64,000 nucleotides of DNA, from contig NZ_RJJT01000002.1 in assembly GCF_003938655.1 (NCBI RefSeq), positions 1 through 64,000 on the forward strand, in the 5' to 3' direction. The stretch's first letter is position 1; every line of letters begins with the position of its first letter. Below the pieces are notes generated by a model, which was not told where the DNA came from, searched no databases, and saw nothing but the letters and a program-made list of their open reading frames with translations. Both the position numbers and the translations under genes were made by a program. Positions 23,923 to 32,980 of this stretch are shown here, one piece after another. The stretch is from Rhizobium pisi. Lineage in GTDB: Bacteria > Pseudomonadota > Alphaproteobacteria > Rhizobiales > Rhizobiaceae.

Positions 23923-26280
23923 TCACCTATGCCGCACTGCGAGAAGCGTAATGTCATCGTGTATCTTCTGTGATCCGATGAAGAGCATGAGTGCCGCCAC
24001 AATTTCAGAAACGATTTTGTCGGCACTTAGACCGTTCAAGCGTCGTGCCTCCCGGCACAACCGTTCCATGCCGAACAGTTCCCCGAGCTCGTTTTCGGCT
24101 TCTGTTACGCCATCCGTGTGCAAAAGTATGAGGTCGCCCGTCTCAAACGCTATTTCATGGGTTTTTACGAACGCTGAGATATCGGCTTCCAGCCCGATCG
24201 GTATCCCTAGATCCATCGTGTCGATGCGCTCCACCTTGCCGTTCGCCCGCACTATGACGACTTCCTCGTGTTGCCCCGAGAGAATCATGTCCTTTCCGTC
24301 ATAGTCCAGAAACGCCAGCGTGAGGTGCTTGTCGATCTTGGTCCTCACGATGTTTTTAAACAGGGCGCTGTTCAGGTCAGTGAGAAATTTGACGGCATCG
24401 GTGTTTCCCGCTTCCTGCAGGGCACGGGCCACGGACTGGACCATCAACATCAGCACACCGCTTTCGAGCCCATGTCCAGTGACGTCGCCGATGCCGATCT
24501 TTAGCCTGTTCCCGTTCTTCAAGACGTCATAATAGTCGCCACCAACTTCTTCGGCAGGTCGCATGTATGCTGCGATTTCGAGGGTCTGAAACTCCTCGAG
24601 CTCCTGATGCAGCGGAAGGACCATGAGTTGGATTCTTTCGGCGACGGCCAGCTCCGTTCCAAGACGTCGGTTTTCTCGCTGGAGCTGCGCGTTCAGTGAC
24701 GAAATCTCTTCCTTTGCATCCTCGATCTGAGCGGTTCGCTCGTCGACGAGTTGCTCAAGGTTTTCGGTGTGGTAGCTGATCTGTTCGGCCATGCGATTGA
24801 ATGCTTCACCCGCCTCGCCGACCTCATCTTTGCTTGTTATGGCTACCCTGACCGAATAATCCTTCGCCTGTATCCTCTTGGCGGCATCGGCAAGTGCGCT
24901 GATTCCGCTCGTTATTCGTTTCGAAGCCGCGAGTACCGCGATCGTCACGACAAGCAGCGACAGTAGGATCGCCAGAATCTGATAGATCACGATCCGGTTC
25001 GTTGCCTCTGAAATCTTGGCCTGAGCCGCATAGAGGGAGGCGTCGATTTCTCGCTCAGGCACAACCACGCCCAGAGACATCGCCTCTTGCCGAACGGGCC
25101 CAGTGACCCAGAGATTGGTCGCAGGGAGTTTCTTTACGATAGCAATATAGGGCACCAATTCGCCGTCCTGCTGCAACAACAAGTGCTGGATGCCCTGTTC
25201 GCGATCGAGAGCCATGCTCGCTATCGCTGGCTGCGAGCTTCGCTTCAGCGAACGTTGCAGCCCGGTCACGCCGGTTCCGCTCGCATCGCTCGCAGAACGA
25301 AGGCCGAGCGTTTTTTCGCCTGTGCTGTTGATTGCCACGACGTTTCCGTCTGACATGACGAGAAATCCAAAGCCGGACTGGGCCACTTTCACATTTTCAA
25401 CAGTCTGCGCGAGCTGGTCGAGCGTGATATCGGCGCCTGCCGCCCCGGAGACATCCTTCCTGTCGGCGGTCCACAAGGGATGGAAGAAACTTACGATCAG
25501 CTTCCCGGTGATCGCATCCGTATAGGGAGCAGTCTGCGTTATCTCGTCCGCGACCGGCCGCGTTTTGCTGTCCTTGGCCCAATCCTGCCAGGATTCATAA
25601 AGCCCGGGAAAAAAGAAGTCCCAGAGATTCGCCTCGTTGTGACCCGGATAAAGACGGTCGAAGGTCTGAGCCTGGTCGGTGTAGGGCGTCGTCCGGAAGA
25701 TCGGCCGCTCTTTCGATCCGATGTAGTACATTTGCAGCTTTGAGGCGCCGTGTTGCATCAGGCTCGGCGCAACAAGGTCGAGAACCGAGCTGGTCTGGAT
25801 GTCGCGCTCGACATCCGGCTTTGGCTTATGGTCTGGTCCGAGCAGATACCCCCAGACGCTCATGACCGATACGGAACCCGCGGCGTTCTGCGACCATCTC
25901 CCCTTCTCATCGTAAGAGAGGCTGACGCTGCCCGGAGATGCACGAGAAACCGCGGCACCCACCTCGGAATTGCGCTCGGGATCGTCGATCTGCGCCTGGA
26001 GCACGCCTGCCAAGGCGCTGACGTCATTATGGACCTGGCGCAGGAGCAGACTCACCTGTGCCGCGGTCGAATCGGCATATGTGCGTACGTATTCCTGGCT
26101 TGCGGCCTCAAGGCCCTGCCCGACCTCCAGCGTTGCGTCACGCGACAACCGTTGAACGTTCCAAAGCGCCAGTCCGCCGCTCACCAGCAGGTCAAAGAGA
26201 ACGGCTCCACCGACGACCAGGATGAACTTTGCTCGAAATGAGCCCAATCTTATCGGTCTTTTCGATGGTTTCCTGTCCAT
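23923..26280 (-). CDS. Membrane sensor phosphatase, dCache-HAMP-SpoIIE (SiaA-like)
   Basis: A 785-residue protein. Membrane helix 1 is at residues ~20-42 (ILVVGGAVLFDLLVSGGLAL), then a ~380-residue periplasmic Cache-type sensor domain. Helix 2 (IYQILAILLSLLVVTIAVLA) lies near 435-455, followed by HAMP, a coiled coil (EQLVDERTAQIEDAKEEISS) and a PP2C/SpoIIE domain from ~560. Metal-binding Asp motifs are present: EEVGGDYYDV, GDVTGHGLESG, LLHTDGVTEAEN and HDDITLLAV. The layout is that of SiaA. Its ATG overlaps the TAA of the methyltransferase gene. Confidence 0.85.
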   Translation of the reverse strand: MDRKPSKRPIRLGSFRAKFILVVGGAVLFDLLVSGGLALWNVQRLSRDATLEVGQGLEAASQEYVRTYADSTAAQVSLLLRQVHNDVSALAGVLQAQIDDPERNSEVGAAVSRASPGSVSLSYDEKGRWSQNAAGSVSVMSVWGYLLGPDHKPKPDVERDIQTSSVLDLVAPSLMQHGASKLQMYYIGSKERPIFRTTPYTDQAQTFDRLYPGHNEANLWDFFFPGLYESWQDWAKDSKTRPVADEITQTAPYTDAITGKLIVSFFHPLWTADRKDVSGAAGADITLDQLAQTVENVKVAQSGFGFLVMSDGNVVAINSTGEKTLGLRSASDASGTGVTGLQRSLKRSSQPAIASMALDREQGIQHLLLQQDGELVPYIAIVKKLPATNLWVTGPVRQEAMSLGVVVPEREIDASLYAAQAKISEATNRIVIYQILAILLSLLVVTIAVLAASKRITSGISALADAAKRIQAKDYSVRVAITSKDEVGEAGEAFNRMAEQISYHTENLEQLVDERTAQIEDAKEEISSLNAQLQRENRRLGTELAVAERIQLMVLPLHQELEEFQTLEIAAYMRPAEEVGGDYYDVLKNGNRLKIGIGDVTGHGLESGVLMLMVQSVARALQEAGNTDAVKFLTDLNSALFKNIVRTKIDKHLTLAFLDYDGKDMILSGQHEEVVIVRANGKVERIDTMDLGIPIGLEADISAFVKTHEIAFETGDLILLHTDGVTEAENELGELFGMERLCREARRLNGLSADKIVSEIVAALMLFIGSQKIHDDITLLAVRHR

Positions 26281-27452
26281 TACAGCGGCTTCCGGCCGGA
26301 AGCTGCCCAGATCGGCCAGCCTGCATAACCCTTGGGGTGAAGAGCAGCAAAGACATGATCTCTGAATCCTTGCCGGAACCTGCGAATGAATTCCAATGAG
26401 TCGCCACGTCGGACGGCCATCTCACCGGCATAGACGTTTTCCCATGCTTCTATGATATCTGCGAAGTCCTGGGGATCCCCGTCAAGGTTCGTCACCATAA
26501 AGCAGTCGACCTTGATCTCATCGAAGCCGGCGTCGGCGAGGAGATGACGGCTTTTCGGCCCCATCTCGACATCCATGTCGAAGTGCCTGAACAGTTTGGC
26601 GACTTCCTCGTAAGTCCATTTTATGGTTTCCGCATGTGGCTCCCCGAGACAATGCGAGTTTTTTTCGTTTGTGATGTAGACGCGCCCGCCTGGTTTGCAG
26701 ATGCGGTAAAGCTCCCGCAGCAGTATCTCGGGGCGATTGAAAATCTGCAGCGAATGGCGGCAGGTCACGAAGTCGAATTGATTGTCTCTGAGCAGCATTT
26801 GCGAGGCATCGCCATAGGTGTATTCGATTCCCTGCAGATCGAAGTCGGCGGCGATCCGGCGGGCATATTCGAGGCTGCGCACGGAATGATCCAGCGCAAC
26901 AAGGCGTGCCGGTGCAAACTCCCGCTGAACCAAGGCTGCGAAATCCCCAATTCCGCAGCAGATATCCGCGACGACAAGACCGCTGCGCAGGCCGTGGCGG
27001 GGCAACAGTTCCCGTTCATGCCTCCATGTCATTTTCGTCTGGGTGCGCAGAATAGGAATGAAGGTTTCATCCTCGACAAAGCTCTGGCCGGGATAGAATG
27101 CCGAATCGTAGACTTCGATCGCCAAGTTCGGCTCCGTCGCGGCGAGGGTCTGGAACAACGCGGTCGACCACGCCACCACGCTTGATGTGATAATGACGAT
27201 CTTCCGTTCCGGCCTATTCCGGCAGCTCTCCTTGAGAAGGTCGGACAGGGCGGCGAAGGCAGTCATGTTGATGTGTGTCAAACGTTTGACATTGAGGTAA
27301 ACGACCCCGCTGTATTTTTCCAAACTTTGCTGCACCAGCCTGAGAGCATCGGCAATCATAGCGGCGCTTTCGGGCCGCATCTTGCCTGAGAGCACCAGCT
27401 CTTGATTGGTCGGATCGAAATAAACAGCAAAGGGCACAGGAAGCATGTTCAT
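26280..27452 (-). CDS. STAS-like domain fused to a class I methyltransferase
   Basis: A 390-residue two-domain protein. Residues ~1-130 are STAS-like (LVLSGKMRPESAAMIADALR, VVYLNVKRLTHINMTAFAAL), with Met-Thr where regulators have the phospho-Ser. Residues ~160-330 are a SAM methyltransferase: motif I VVADICCGIGDFAAL, the acidic VALDHSVRSLEYA, GDASQML, FDFVTCRHSLQIF and the post-motif KPGGRVYITNE. The substrate is unknown. It overlaps both flanking genes by 1-4 nt, so it is made with the phosphatase and the two ATPase-like proteins. I know of no described role for such a fusion in a partner switch. Confidence 0.7.
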   Translation of the reverse strand: MNMLPVPFAVYFDPTNQELVLSGKMRPESAAMIADALRLVQQSLEKYSGVVYLNVKRLTHINMTAFAALSDLLKESCRNRPERKIVIITSSVVAWSTALFQTLAATEPNLAIEVYDSAFYPGQSFVEDETFIPILRTQTKMTWRHERELLPRHGLRSGLVVADICCGIGDFAALVQREFAPARLVALDHSVRSLEYARRIAADFDLQGIEYTYGDASQMLLRDNQFDFVTCRHSLQIFNRPEILLRELYRICKPGGRVYITNEKNSHCLGEPHAETIKWTYEEVAKLFRHFDMDVEMGPKSRHLLADAGFDEIKVDCFMVTNLDGDPQDFADIIEAWENVYAGEMAVRRGDSLEFIRRFRQGFRDHVFAALHPKGYAGWPIWAASGRKPL

Positions 27453-27967
27453 TGGAAGTCCTCGGTCGAGGGGAAATCCGCGATGATTTGTATTCCCCGC
27501 GTGCCGTCTTTCTCAATTCGGATGGCGGCGCGGAATATCGCTGCCAAATTGGCGAGCGGAACCGTCCCATCGGACTCGACGGGATATCCGGACGCGGCCC
27601 CAAGGATAGGCTGGCGTTCGCTTGATCTTGCACGTGCGTGCTCGCGGTCAGATCCTTCCTCGCAAGGGAACGCAATTCTCAACCGATTGAATGTGGCGCT
27701 GCGATAGAGATCGAAACTTATCCTCCCCGGCTCTCCAGTCGAACGGAAAGCGAGTTCGACGAGCTCGTTCGTCGCCACGGAAAGAAAATTGGAATAGCGA
27801 GCGGGATCGCTGTGACCCTGGCCGAGAATGTCTGAGAGATATTCCGTAATCCTGTCGCAAAATTGCCATTGGGATTTGAACATCCCAACGTTCATTTCCA
27901 TCGATACCATGGGCGCAAATGCGTGGTCATCGAAGTTGGATGCTTCTTCTTTCAATACACCCTCCAT
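27449..27967 (-). CDS. Degenerate slr1658-like regulator
   Basis: A 172-residue protein. FLSVATNELVELAFRSTGEP aligns with LSNELIENAVKFRQPG of the downstream slr1658-like protein, but the essential N-box Asn is replaced by Leu, so ATP binding is probably lost. The C-terminal half (ANLAAIFRAAIRIEKDGTRG) resembles the last part of the domain only weakly. ATG 27967 is tentative; a GTG at 28033 overlapping the EAL stop would add 22 residues. It overlaps the methyltransferase gene by ATGA. Confidence 0.55.
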   Translation of the reverse strand: MEGVLKEEASNFDDHAFAPMVSMEMNVGMFKSQWQFCDRITEYLSDILGQGHSDPARYSNFLSVATNELVELAFRSTGEPGRISFDLYRSATFNRLRIAFPCEEGSDREHARARSSERQPILGAASGYPVESDGTVPLANLAAIFRAAIRIEKDGTRGIQIIADFPSTEDFQ

Positions 27968-28032
27968 TCGTTTGCCGAAGGCGTCGGGTTGATGGGTGCC
28001 GCGGCTGAAACACGGCGAAAAATGATTCTTCA

Positions 28033-29685
28033 CTATGGTCGTGGCTGACTTGCGGATTTTTCCGCCTGAGTGACGAACTCGCCGATCGCCTCGACCGAAA
28101 GCGGCCTGCTGACGAGATAGCCTTGAAGCCTGTCGCAGCCGACGCTGCGTAACCATGTCGCCTGATCGGGCGTCTCAACCCCTTCGGCCGTCACTCGCAT
28201 CTCGAGGTCATGCGCAAGATTGACAATGCAGCGGACGATTGCCTGGCTTTTGAGATCGCTTTCGAGGTCGGTGATAAAGTATCTGTCAATTTTTATCGTA
28301 TCGAAGGGGAAGGTCTTGAGATAGCTAAGGGACGAATAATCGGTCCCGAAATCGTCAAGCGAAATTCGTATCCCCAGCACGTTAAGGGTATTCAGCGTAT
28401 CGATGTTGTTGACGGTTCGCTCAAGGAGCACGCTTTCCGTTATCTCAAGTTCCAGACGCTCGGGCGGCAAGCCGACCAGGTCCAATGTCTGGGACACGCG
28501 GTCGGTGAAGCCGCTTGTCAAAAATTCGGCCGCAGATAAATTGACGGCGACAGTGTAGTTCTGCGGCCATTTCATCGCCTCGCGACATGCCTGCTCCAAA
28601 ACCCATGCACCAATTTCCGGCATCAATCCGTCGGCTTCGGCCACCGGAATAAATGCCGCAGGTGGAATAGTTCCAAGCAAGGGATGGCGCCATCTGAGCA
28701 ATGCTTCGAAGCCGAAGATGCGGCCGGCTTCTGCGATGGGCTGGTACTCGATGAAAAATTGATGCTGGACCAGCGCCATGCGAAGGCTGCGGCGCAACAG
28801 TTCGCGCTGTTCCAGGGATTCAAGCATTGAAGGATCGAACGGTTTTGCGCGGCCGCGTCCTTCTTTCTTCGCAGCGTAAAGTGCGACGTCGGACGACTTC
28901 ATGAGCTGCTCCGGACTTATTCCGTCCAACGGAGCAGCGGAAGTGCCGATACTTACACCGACAAACAGCGCGATACCGTCTATCGTGAAGGGCTTCTTGA
29001 ACGCGTCCACCAAGGCTTCTGCCAGTCGATGCCCTTTGGCGGGATGCCCCGAGCCCATGGAAATGACCATGAATTCGTCACCCGCCAGTCGATAGGCCCT
29101 GTCGTCGTCGGTGAGGCACCCTTGAATGCGGCTCGCGGCGAGCTGAAGAAGCTTGTCGCCGGCCGGATGCCCGAGCGTGTCGTTTACAGGCTTGAAATCG
29201 TCGAGGTCGAGCTGCATCAGGGATAGAGCTTCATTCGAGGCCGTGGCCTCATGCAGCGATGCGGCGAGATCGTCGCCGAACTGACGTCGGTTGGGAAGCC
29301 CGGTCAGCGGATCGTGAGTGGCCAGATGCAAAAGGGTTGCGAGGTCGGCGCCGTTGCGTTCCTCAGACCGAACCACGGCAAACAATTCTCCGATCCGATA
29401 AATCGTGATGCCATGCGATCCCGGCTTGTTTGGATCCAGCGAGATGCGCAAGGGCCGAGCGGCGTCGCCGATCGAATGAGCCGCGAGCGTGATTTCGGAC
29501 CTGTCCAACTCGGGGAAATGCTCCCAAAGCGATGCTGCTGGCCTAACGGCAGCAGGCAGTGGATTGCCCAGCAAAGTCTCGACGGGATTGAATTCGCGAT
29601 CAAAGAACAAAAGCCCATCGGCCGGGTGCAAAGCTTTTGCCTCGGTTTGTTCGAGGGGCGAGCGAGCCGCACGATCTCTTGGCAT
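28033..29685 (-). CDS. GGDEF-EAL cyclic-di-GMP protein
   Basis: A 550-residue soluble protein. Residues ~15-115 are a PAS-like domain (GLLFFDREFNPVETLLG). GGDEF follows at ~125-290 with AGDEF instead of GGDEF and no RxxD inhibitory site. EAL occupies ~305-545 with all key residues: FEALLRW, LELEITES, SLDDFGTDYSSLSYL, IDRYF and AEGVET. Phosphodiesterase activity is therefore likely; cyclase activity is possible because AGDEF variants can be active. It is the first gene of the six-gene operon, with GGAGAAAG before the ATG. Confidence 0.9.
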   Translation of the reverse strand: MPRDRAARSPLEQTEAKALHPADGLLFFDREFNPVETLLGNPLPAAVRPAASLWEHFPELDRSEITLAAHSIGDAARPLRISLDPNKPGSHGITIYRIGELFAVVRSEERNGADLATLLHLATHDPLTGLPNRRQFGDDLAASLHEATASNEALSLMQLDLDDFKPVNDTLGHPAGDKLLQLAASRIQGCLTDDDRAYRLAGDEFMVISMGSGHPAKGHRLAEALVDAFKKPFTIDGIALFVGVSIGTSAAPLDGISPEQLMKSSDVALYAAKKEGRGRAKPFDPSMLESLEQRELLRRSLRMALVQHQFFIEYQPIAEAGRIFGFEALLRWRHPLLGTIPPAAFIPVAEADGLMPEIGAWVLEQACREAMKWPQNYTVAVNLSAAEFLTSGFTDRVSQTLDLVGLPPERLELEITESVLLERTVNNIDTLNTLNVLGIRISLDDFGTDYSSLSYLKTFPFDTIKIDRYFITDLESDLKSQAIVRCIVNLAHDLEMRVTAEGVETPDQATWLRSVGCDRLQGYLVSRPLSVEAIGEFVTQAEKSASQPRP

Positions 29686-29963
29686 GTCCCGGGCTTTCTC
29701 CAGTCGAATCTCCTAGCAGGCAGGTGGAGTATAGTGCAACTTGAGCGCGTTTGGATCCTATATTAGGCCCCCCTGATTAACAATCCCCAAAAGTCAGGAC
29801 GCCGTAGCGCCTGTCCACGGTCCCGAATCCCTTGTGACCTGGCCGAGGAAAAAAATAGTATTTCGCAATCTAATCCAATGGGAAATAGGGCCTCCGCCTC
29901 CAGCTTGCCTTGCCGTTCCGTTAAACGGGGAGAATGGGCGAACAGCGCTCGCCCCTCCCCGGC
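29686..29963. promoter_or_regulatory. Probable promoter region of the GGDEF-EAL operon
   Basis: The ~280 bp upstream of the operon has an AT-rich core (around 29750-29880, including a run of A at 29851-29857) in otherwise GC-rich sequence. No palindrome or sigma-factor site could be assigned with confidence. Confidence 0.35.
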
Positions 29964-30176
29964 TCATTTCGTGATGGTCTTGCCGTTCGGCAGTTCCACG
30001 CCAAGGACGTCATCGACGCTGCCCGCGCCGATCTCTCCAACGGTTGGAAGAGCGTTCGCGTTGAGGGCATTGGAGGTAATCGCATTCCAAGTGATAGCGT
30101 TCGCAGTGACAGTAGCTGGCGACTCCGGCCAACACCACGTGATACGGAACCGTGCCTTATGGCACCTGAGCCCCAC
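29964..30176 (-). CDS. Doubtful small frame with Asn-Ala-Leu repeats
   Basis: A 70-codon frame whose C-terminal half contains TANAITWNAITSNALNANAL and then VELPNGKTITK. The repeated NA(I/L) units suggest a real peptide or the tail of a larger surface protein. The apparent start overlaps the end of the SMP-30 gene by 20 nt and lacks a ribosome-binding site. It may be a fragment. Confidence 0.3.
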   Translation of the reverse strand: MGLRCHKARFRITWCWPESPATVTANAITWNAITSNALNANALPTVGEIGAGSVDDVLGVELPNGKTITK

Positions 30177-31071
30177 TCACTGCGACATACACCGAATAAA
30201 TCGACCGTGTTGCCGCAATAAACAGCCGGTTGCGTCTTGGCCCACCGAAAGTGAGGTTGGCGACGGTCTGCGGTACGCGGATCTTTCCGATCAGTTTGCC
30301 CGCCGGGTCGAAGCAGTGCACGCCGTCTGCGGCACTCGACCAGAGGTTTCCGTTCACGTCGGTGCGGATCCCGTCCGGGATGCCTTTGTCGATAAGGCAA
30401 AAGACGCGGCCGTTCGCGACCCTCTCGCCATCGACCACGTCGAACGCGCGGATGTGGCGTGGCAGGCTTTCGTCGTGGCTTGCCCCCGAATCCGCGACGT
30501 AAAGGATCGTTTCGTCTGGCGAGAACGCAAGGCCGTTCGGCTGGATGAAATCCGTGACGACGGCCGCAAGTTGGCCGGTCGCCGGATCCAAGCGGTAGAC
30601 ATTGCGGGTCGGCTGCTCCGGCTCGGCGTGATAGCCTTCATAGTCCGACATGATGCCGTAGGTGGGATCGGTGAACCAGATCGTGCCGTCTGATTTCACC
30701 ACCACGTCGTTCGGCGAATTGAGCCTTGTGCCTTCGAAACGGTCGGCGAGCACGGTGATCGAACCCTCGATCTCGGTGCGCGTGACGCGCCGCCCGCCAT
30801 GCTCGCAGGAGATCAGCCGGCCCTGCCGGTCGCGTGTATGACCATTGCTGAAATTGGACGGTTGCCGATAGACGGAGACGCCGCTCTCCGGTGTCCACCG
30901 CAGCATGCGCTGGTTGGGAATATCGCTCCACAGCAGCTGGTTCGCATCATTAAACCAGACAGGCCCCTCCGCCCAGCGACAGCCGGAATAAAGTTCGTCG
31001 AGGCCGGCGCTCGTCACGATCAACTGCCGGAAGAGCGGGTCGTGAATTTCGTAGATGCTGGCCTCGGCCAT
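30157..31071 (-). CDS. SMP-30/gluconolactonase family lactonase
   Basis: A 304-residue beta-propeller protein with SGCRWAEGPVWFNDANQLLW, the metal-binding Glu in EGPVW, LNSPNDVVVKSDGTIWFTDP and PDGIRTDVNGNLW. These are the family's calcium/zinc ligands (Glu, Asn, Asp). It hydrolyses sugar lactones. ATG 31071 follows the second permease by 14 nt, so the enzyme is the last gene of the sugar ABC operon and probably acts on an oxidised form of its substrate. Confidence 0.85.
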   Translation of the reverse strand: MAEASIYEIHDPLFRQLIVTSAGLDELYSGCRWAEGPVWFNDANQLLWSDIPNQRMLRWTPESGVSVYRQPSNFSNGHTRDRQGRLISCEHGGRRVTRTEIEGSITVLADRFEGTRLNSPNDVVVKSDGTIWFTDPTYGIMSDYEGYHAEPEQPTRNVYRLDPATGQLAAVVTDFIQPNGLAFSPDETILYVADSGASHDESLPRHIRAFDVVDGERVANGRVFCLIDKGIPDGIRTDVNGNLWSSAADGVHCFDPAGKLIGKIRVPQTVANLTFGGPRRNRLFIAATRSIYSVYVAVSGAQVP

Positions 31072-31085
31072 GGCGGTCTTCCCAA

Positions 31086-32036
31086 TTATCGCATGCCGGC
31101 CCGGCGGCCGCCGGCGAGCATGATGACGCTGATGATGATGAGGCCGGTCATGATCAGGCGAATGCCCGCGCCGACCCCGTAGGTGTTGAGCATGGAGACG
31201 ACCAGGAACATGAAGAGCGACGCGCCCCAGATGCCCGGCACGTTGGAATCGCCGCCGGCGACGGCCGTGCCTCCGATCACCACGACGGCGATCGACATCA
31301 ACAGATATTCCGAGCCCATGTTGAGCGCCGCGCCGCCGGAAAAGCAGGCGAGCAGATAACCCGCAATCGATGCGAGCACGGCGCAGAAAAGATAGGTGAC
31401 GAAGCGCGTGCCGTCGACCGGTATGCCCGCCATGCGCGCGGCCGGCATGCTCTGGCCGATCGCCGAGATCCAGCGCCCGTAGATCGTCTTCTCGAGCAGG
31501 AACCAGGCGAGGAGCGAGATGAGAAGTGCGACGATTGCCACGTTGGGTACGCCAAGCGTGTTCGACGTCGTGAATTCCGCCAGCACGCTCGGCGGCTTGA
31601 TGCGCAATCCCCGGTTCGTCCAGATCGCTGCAGACTGCACGATGAAGCTCGTCGAAAGTGTCGCAATGATCGGCGGAATGCGCAGCGCCTTGATGAGTGC
31701 ATAATTGCAGAGGCCGACGACGAGGCCGATGACGATGGCGACGAAGAGGCCGGGCAGGATCAAGCCATTTTCGACATTCATCAGCTTCAGCGCCACCGTG
31801 CCGGCAAGCGTCATCGTGGCGGGAACCGAGAGATCGATATTGCCGGGACCGAGCGTGATGACGAACATCTGGCCGATGCCGACGACGACCGAGAAGGCGG
31901 CGAAGGTGAGTGCTGCCTGCGACAGGCCGAGCGTGCTGGCGCCGAGCGTCACCATGACCGTCAGGAACCAGACGGTGAAAGCGGCAAGCCACGACCAGAT
32001 CCAGGGCTTGCCGAACAGGCGGAGCAATGGGGTCAT
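31086..32036 (-). CDS. Sugar ABC transporter permease (RbsC family), second
   Basis: A 316-residue protein with about eight to ten hydrophobic segments and the BPD_transp_2 hallmark GQMFVITLGPGNIDLSVPAT. Other family segments are LRIPPIIATLSTSFIVQSAA and MSIAVVVIGGTAVAGGDSNV. It forms the inner-membrane pore with the first permease, whose 3' end it overlaps by 4 nt. The substrate cannot be read from the sequence. Confidence 0.85.
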   Translation of the reverse strand: MTPLLRLFGKPWIWSWLAAFTVWFLTVMVTLGASTLGLSQAALTFAAFSVVVGIGQMFVITLGPGNIDLSVPATMTLAGTVALKLMNVENGLILPGLFVAIVIGLVVGLCNYALIKALRIPPIIATLSTSFIVQSAAIWTNRGLRIKPPSVLAEFTTSNTLGVPNVAIVALLISLLAWFLLEKTIYGRWISAIGQSMPAARMAGIPVDGTRFVTYLFCAVLASIAGYLLACFSGGAALNMGSEYLLMSIAVVVIGGTAVAGGDSNVPGIWGASLFMFLVVSMLNTYGVGAGIRLIMTGLIIISVIMLAGGRRAGMR

Positions 32037-32980
32037 CGGCGTTTCTCCTGCTTCTCCAGGCGGTTCAGCATCAGGCGGAGCGCCAACACGATGATCAGGA
32101 TGGCGCCCTGAGCGCCGATCTGCCAGTCCGGCGAGATGCGCAGGAAGGACAGGAATGAGCCGGCCAGCGTCAGCGTCAACGCGCCGATGACGGCGCCGAT
32201 CGGGGAGACGCGGCCGCCGATGAATTCGCCGCCGCCGAGGATCACGCCGGCGATCGACAGCAGCGTGTAGCGCAGCGCGATATTGGCATCGGCCGAGGTG
32301 GTCAGGCCGACGAGGGCGATGCCGGCAAGCACTGCGAACAAGCCCGCAAGCCCATAGGCGGTAGCGCGCGCCCCGACAATCGACCAGCCGGCGCGCTCGA
32401 CCGAGCGCTGGTTGCCGCCGATGCCGCGGATCAGCACGCCGAGCGACGACCGCATGACGAGAAGATGGGCGACGGCAGCAATGGCAATGCTGGCGACGAT
32501 CGCCATCAGCGCGATCGGCGGCTTGACGGTCATCAGCGAGCGCACCCAATTCGGCGCCTGCCCGCCTGGAGCCGGCAGCAACAGCACGGCAAGGCCGCCC
32601 CAGACGAAACTCATGCCGAGGGTCACGACGATGGACGGCAGGTTGCGCAGATGGATTATGACGCCGAGCGCCGCATAGGTCGCGATCGCGCCGGCAAGGA
32701 TCAGGACGCCGATCACCGGGGCATCGCGCAGAAAGGTCGCGGTGACGCAGGCGACGAAGCTCACGAAGGTGCCCATCGAGAGATCGAGATCGTTGACCGC
32801 CATCACCAGCATCTGGGCGATCGTCGCGAGCGCGATGGGCACAGCCAGGTTGAACAGCAGGTTGAGCCCGACATAACTCACGGCGCGCGGCTGCATCCAG
32901 AAGACGGCAGCGAGCAGCAGCGTCAGCGACAAGGCGGGAATGGCGAGACGCATGGCATCGGACGAGAGCCTGAACGTCAT
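32033..32980 (-). CDS. Sugar ABC transporter permease (RbsC family), first
   Basis: A 315-residue multi-spanning permease with the family signature IAQMLVMAVNDLDLSMGTFV, then RNLPSIVVTLGMSFVWGGLA and SIAGVILGGGEFIGGRVSPI. It overlaps the ATPase gene by ATGA and the second permease by 4 nt. ATG 32980 is used because the upstream in-frame extension lies inside the ATPase gene. Confidence 0.85.
   Translation of the reverse strand: MTFRLSSDAMRLAIPALSLTLLLAAVFWMQPRAVSYVGLNLLFNLAVPIALATIAQMLVMAVNDLDLSMGTFVSFVACVTATFLRDAPVIGVLILAGAIATYAALGVIIHLRNLPSIVVTLGMSFVWGGLAVLLLPAPGGQAPNWVRSLMTVKPPIALMAIVASIAIAAVAHLLVMRSSLGVLIRGIGGNQRSVERAGWSIVGARATAYGLAGLFAVLAGIALVGLTTSADANIALRYTLLSIAGVILGGGEFIGGRVSPIGAVIGALTLTLAGSFLSFLRISPDWQIGAQGAILIIVLALRLMLNRLEKQEKRR

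Noticed and set aside
30157..31992. A 611-codon frame that would fuse the SMP-30 lactonase to an upstream extension
   Set aside because: The first ~300 codons are an out-of-frame reading of the permease gene; the lactonase begins at ATG 31071.
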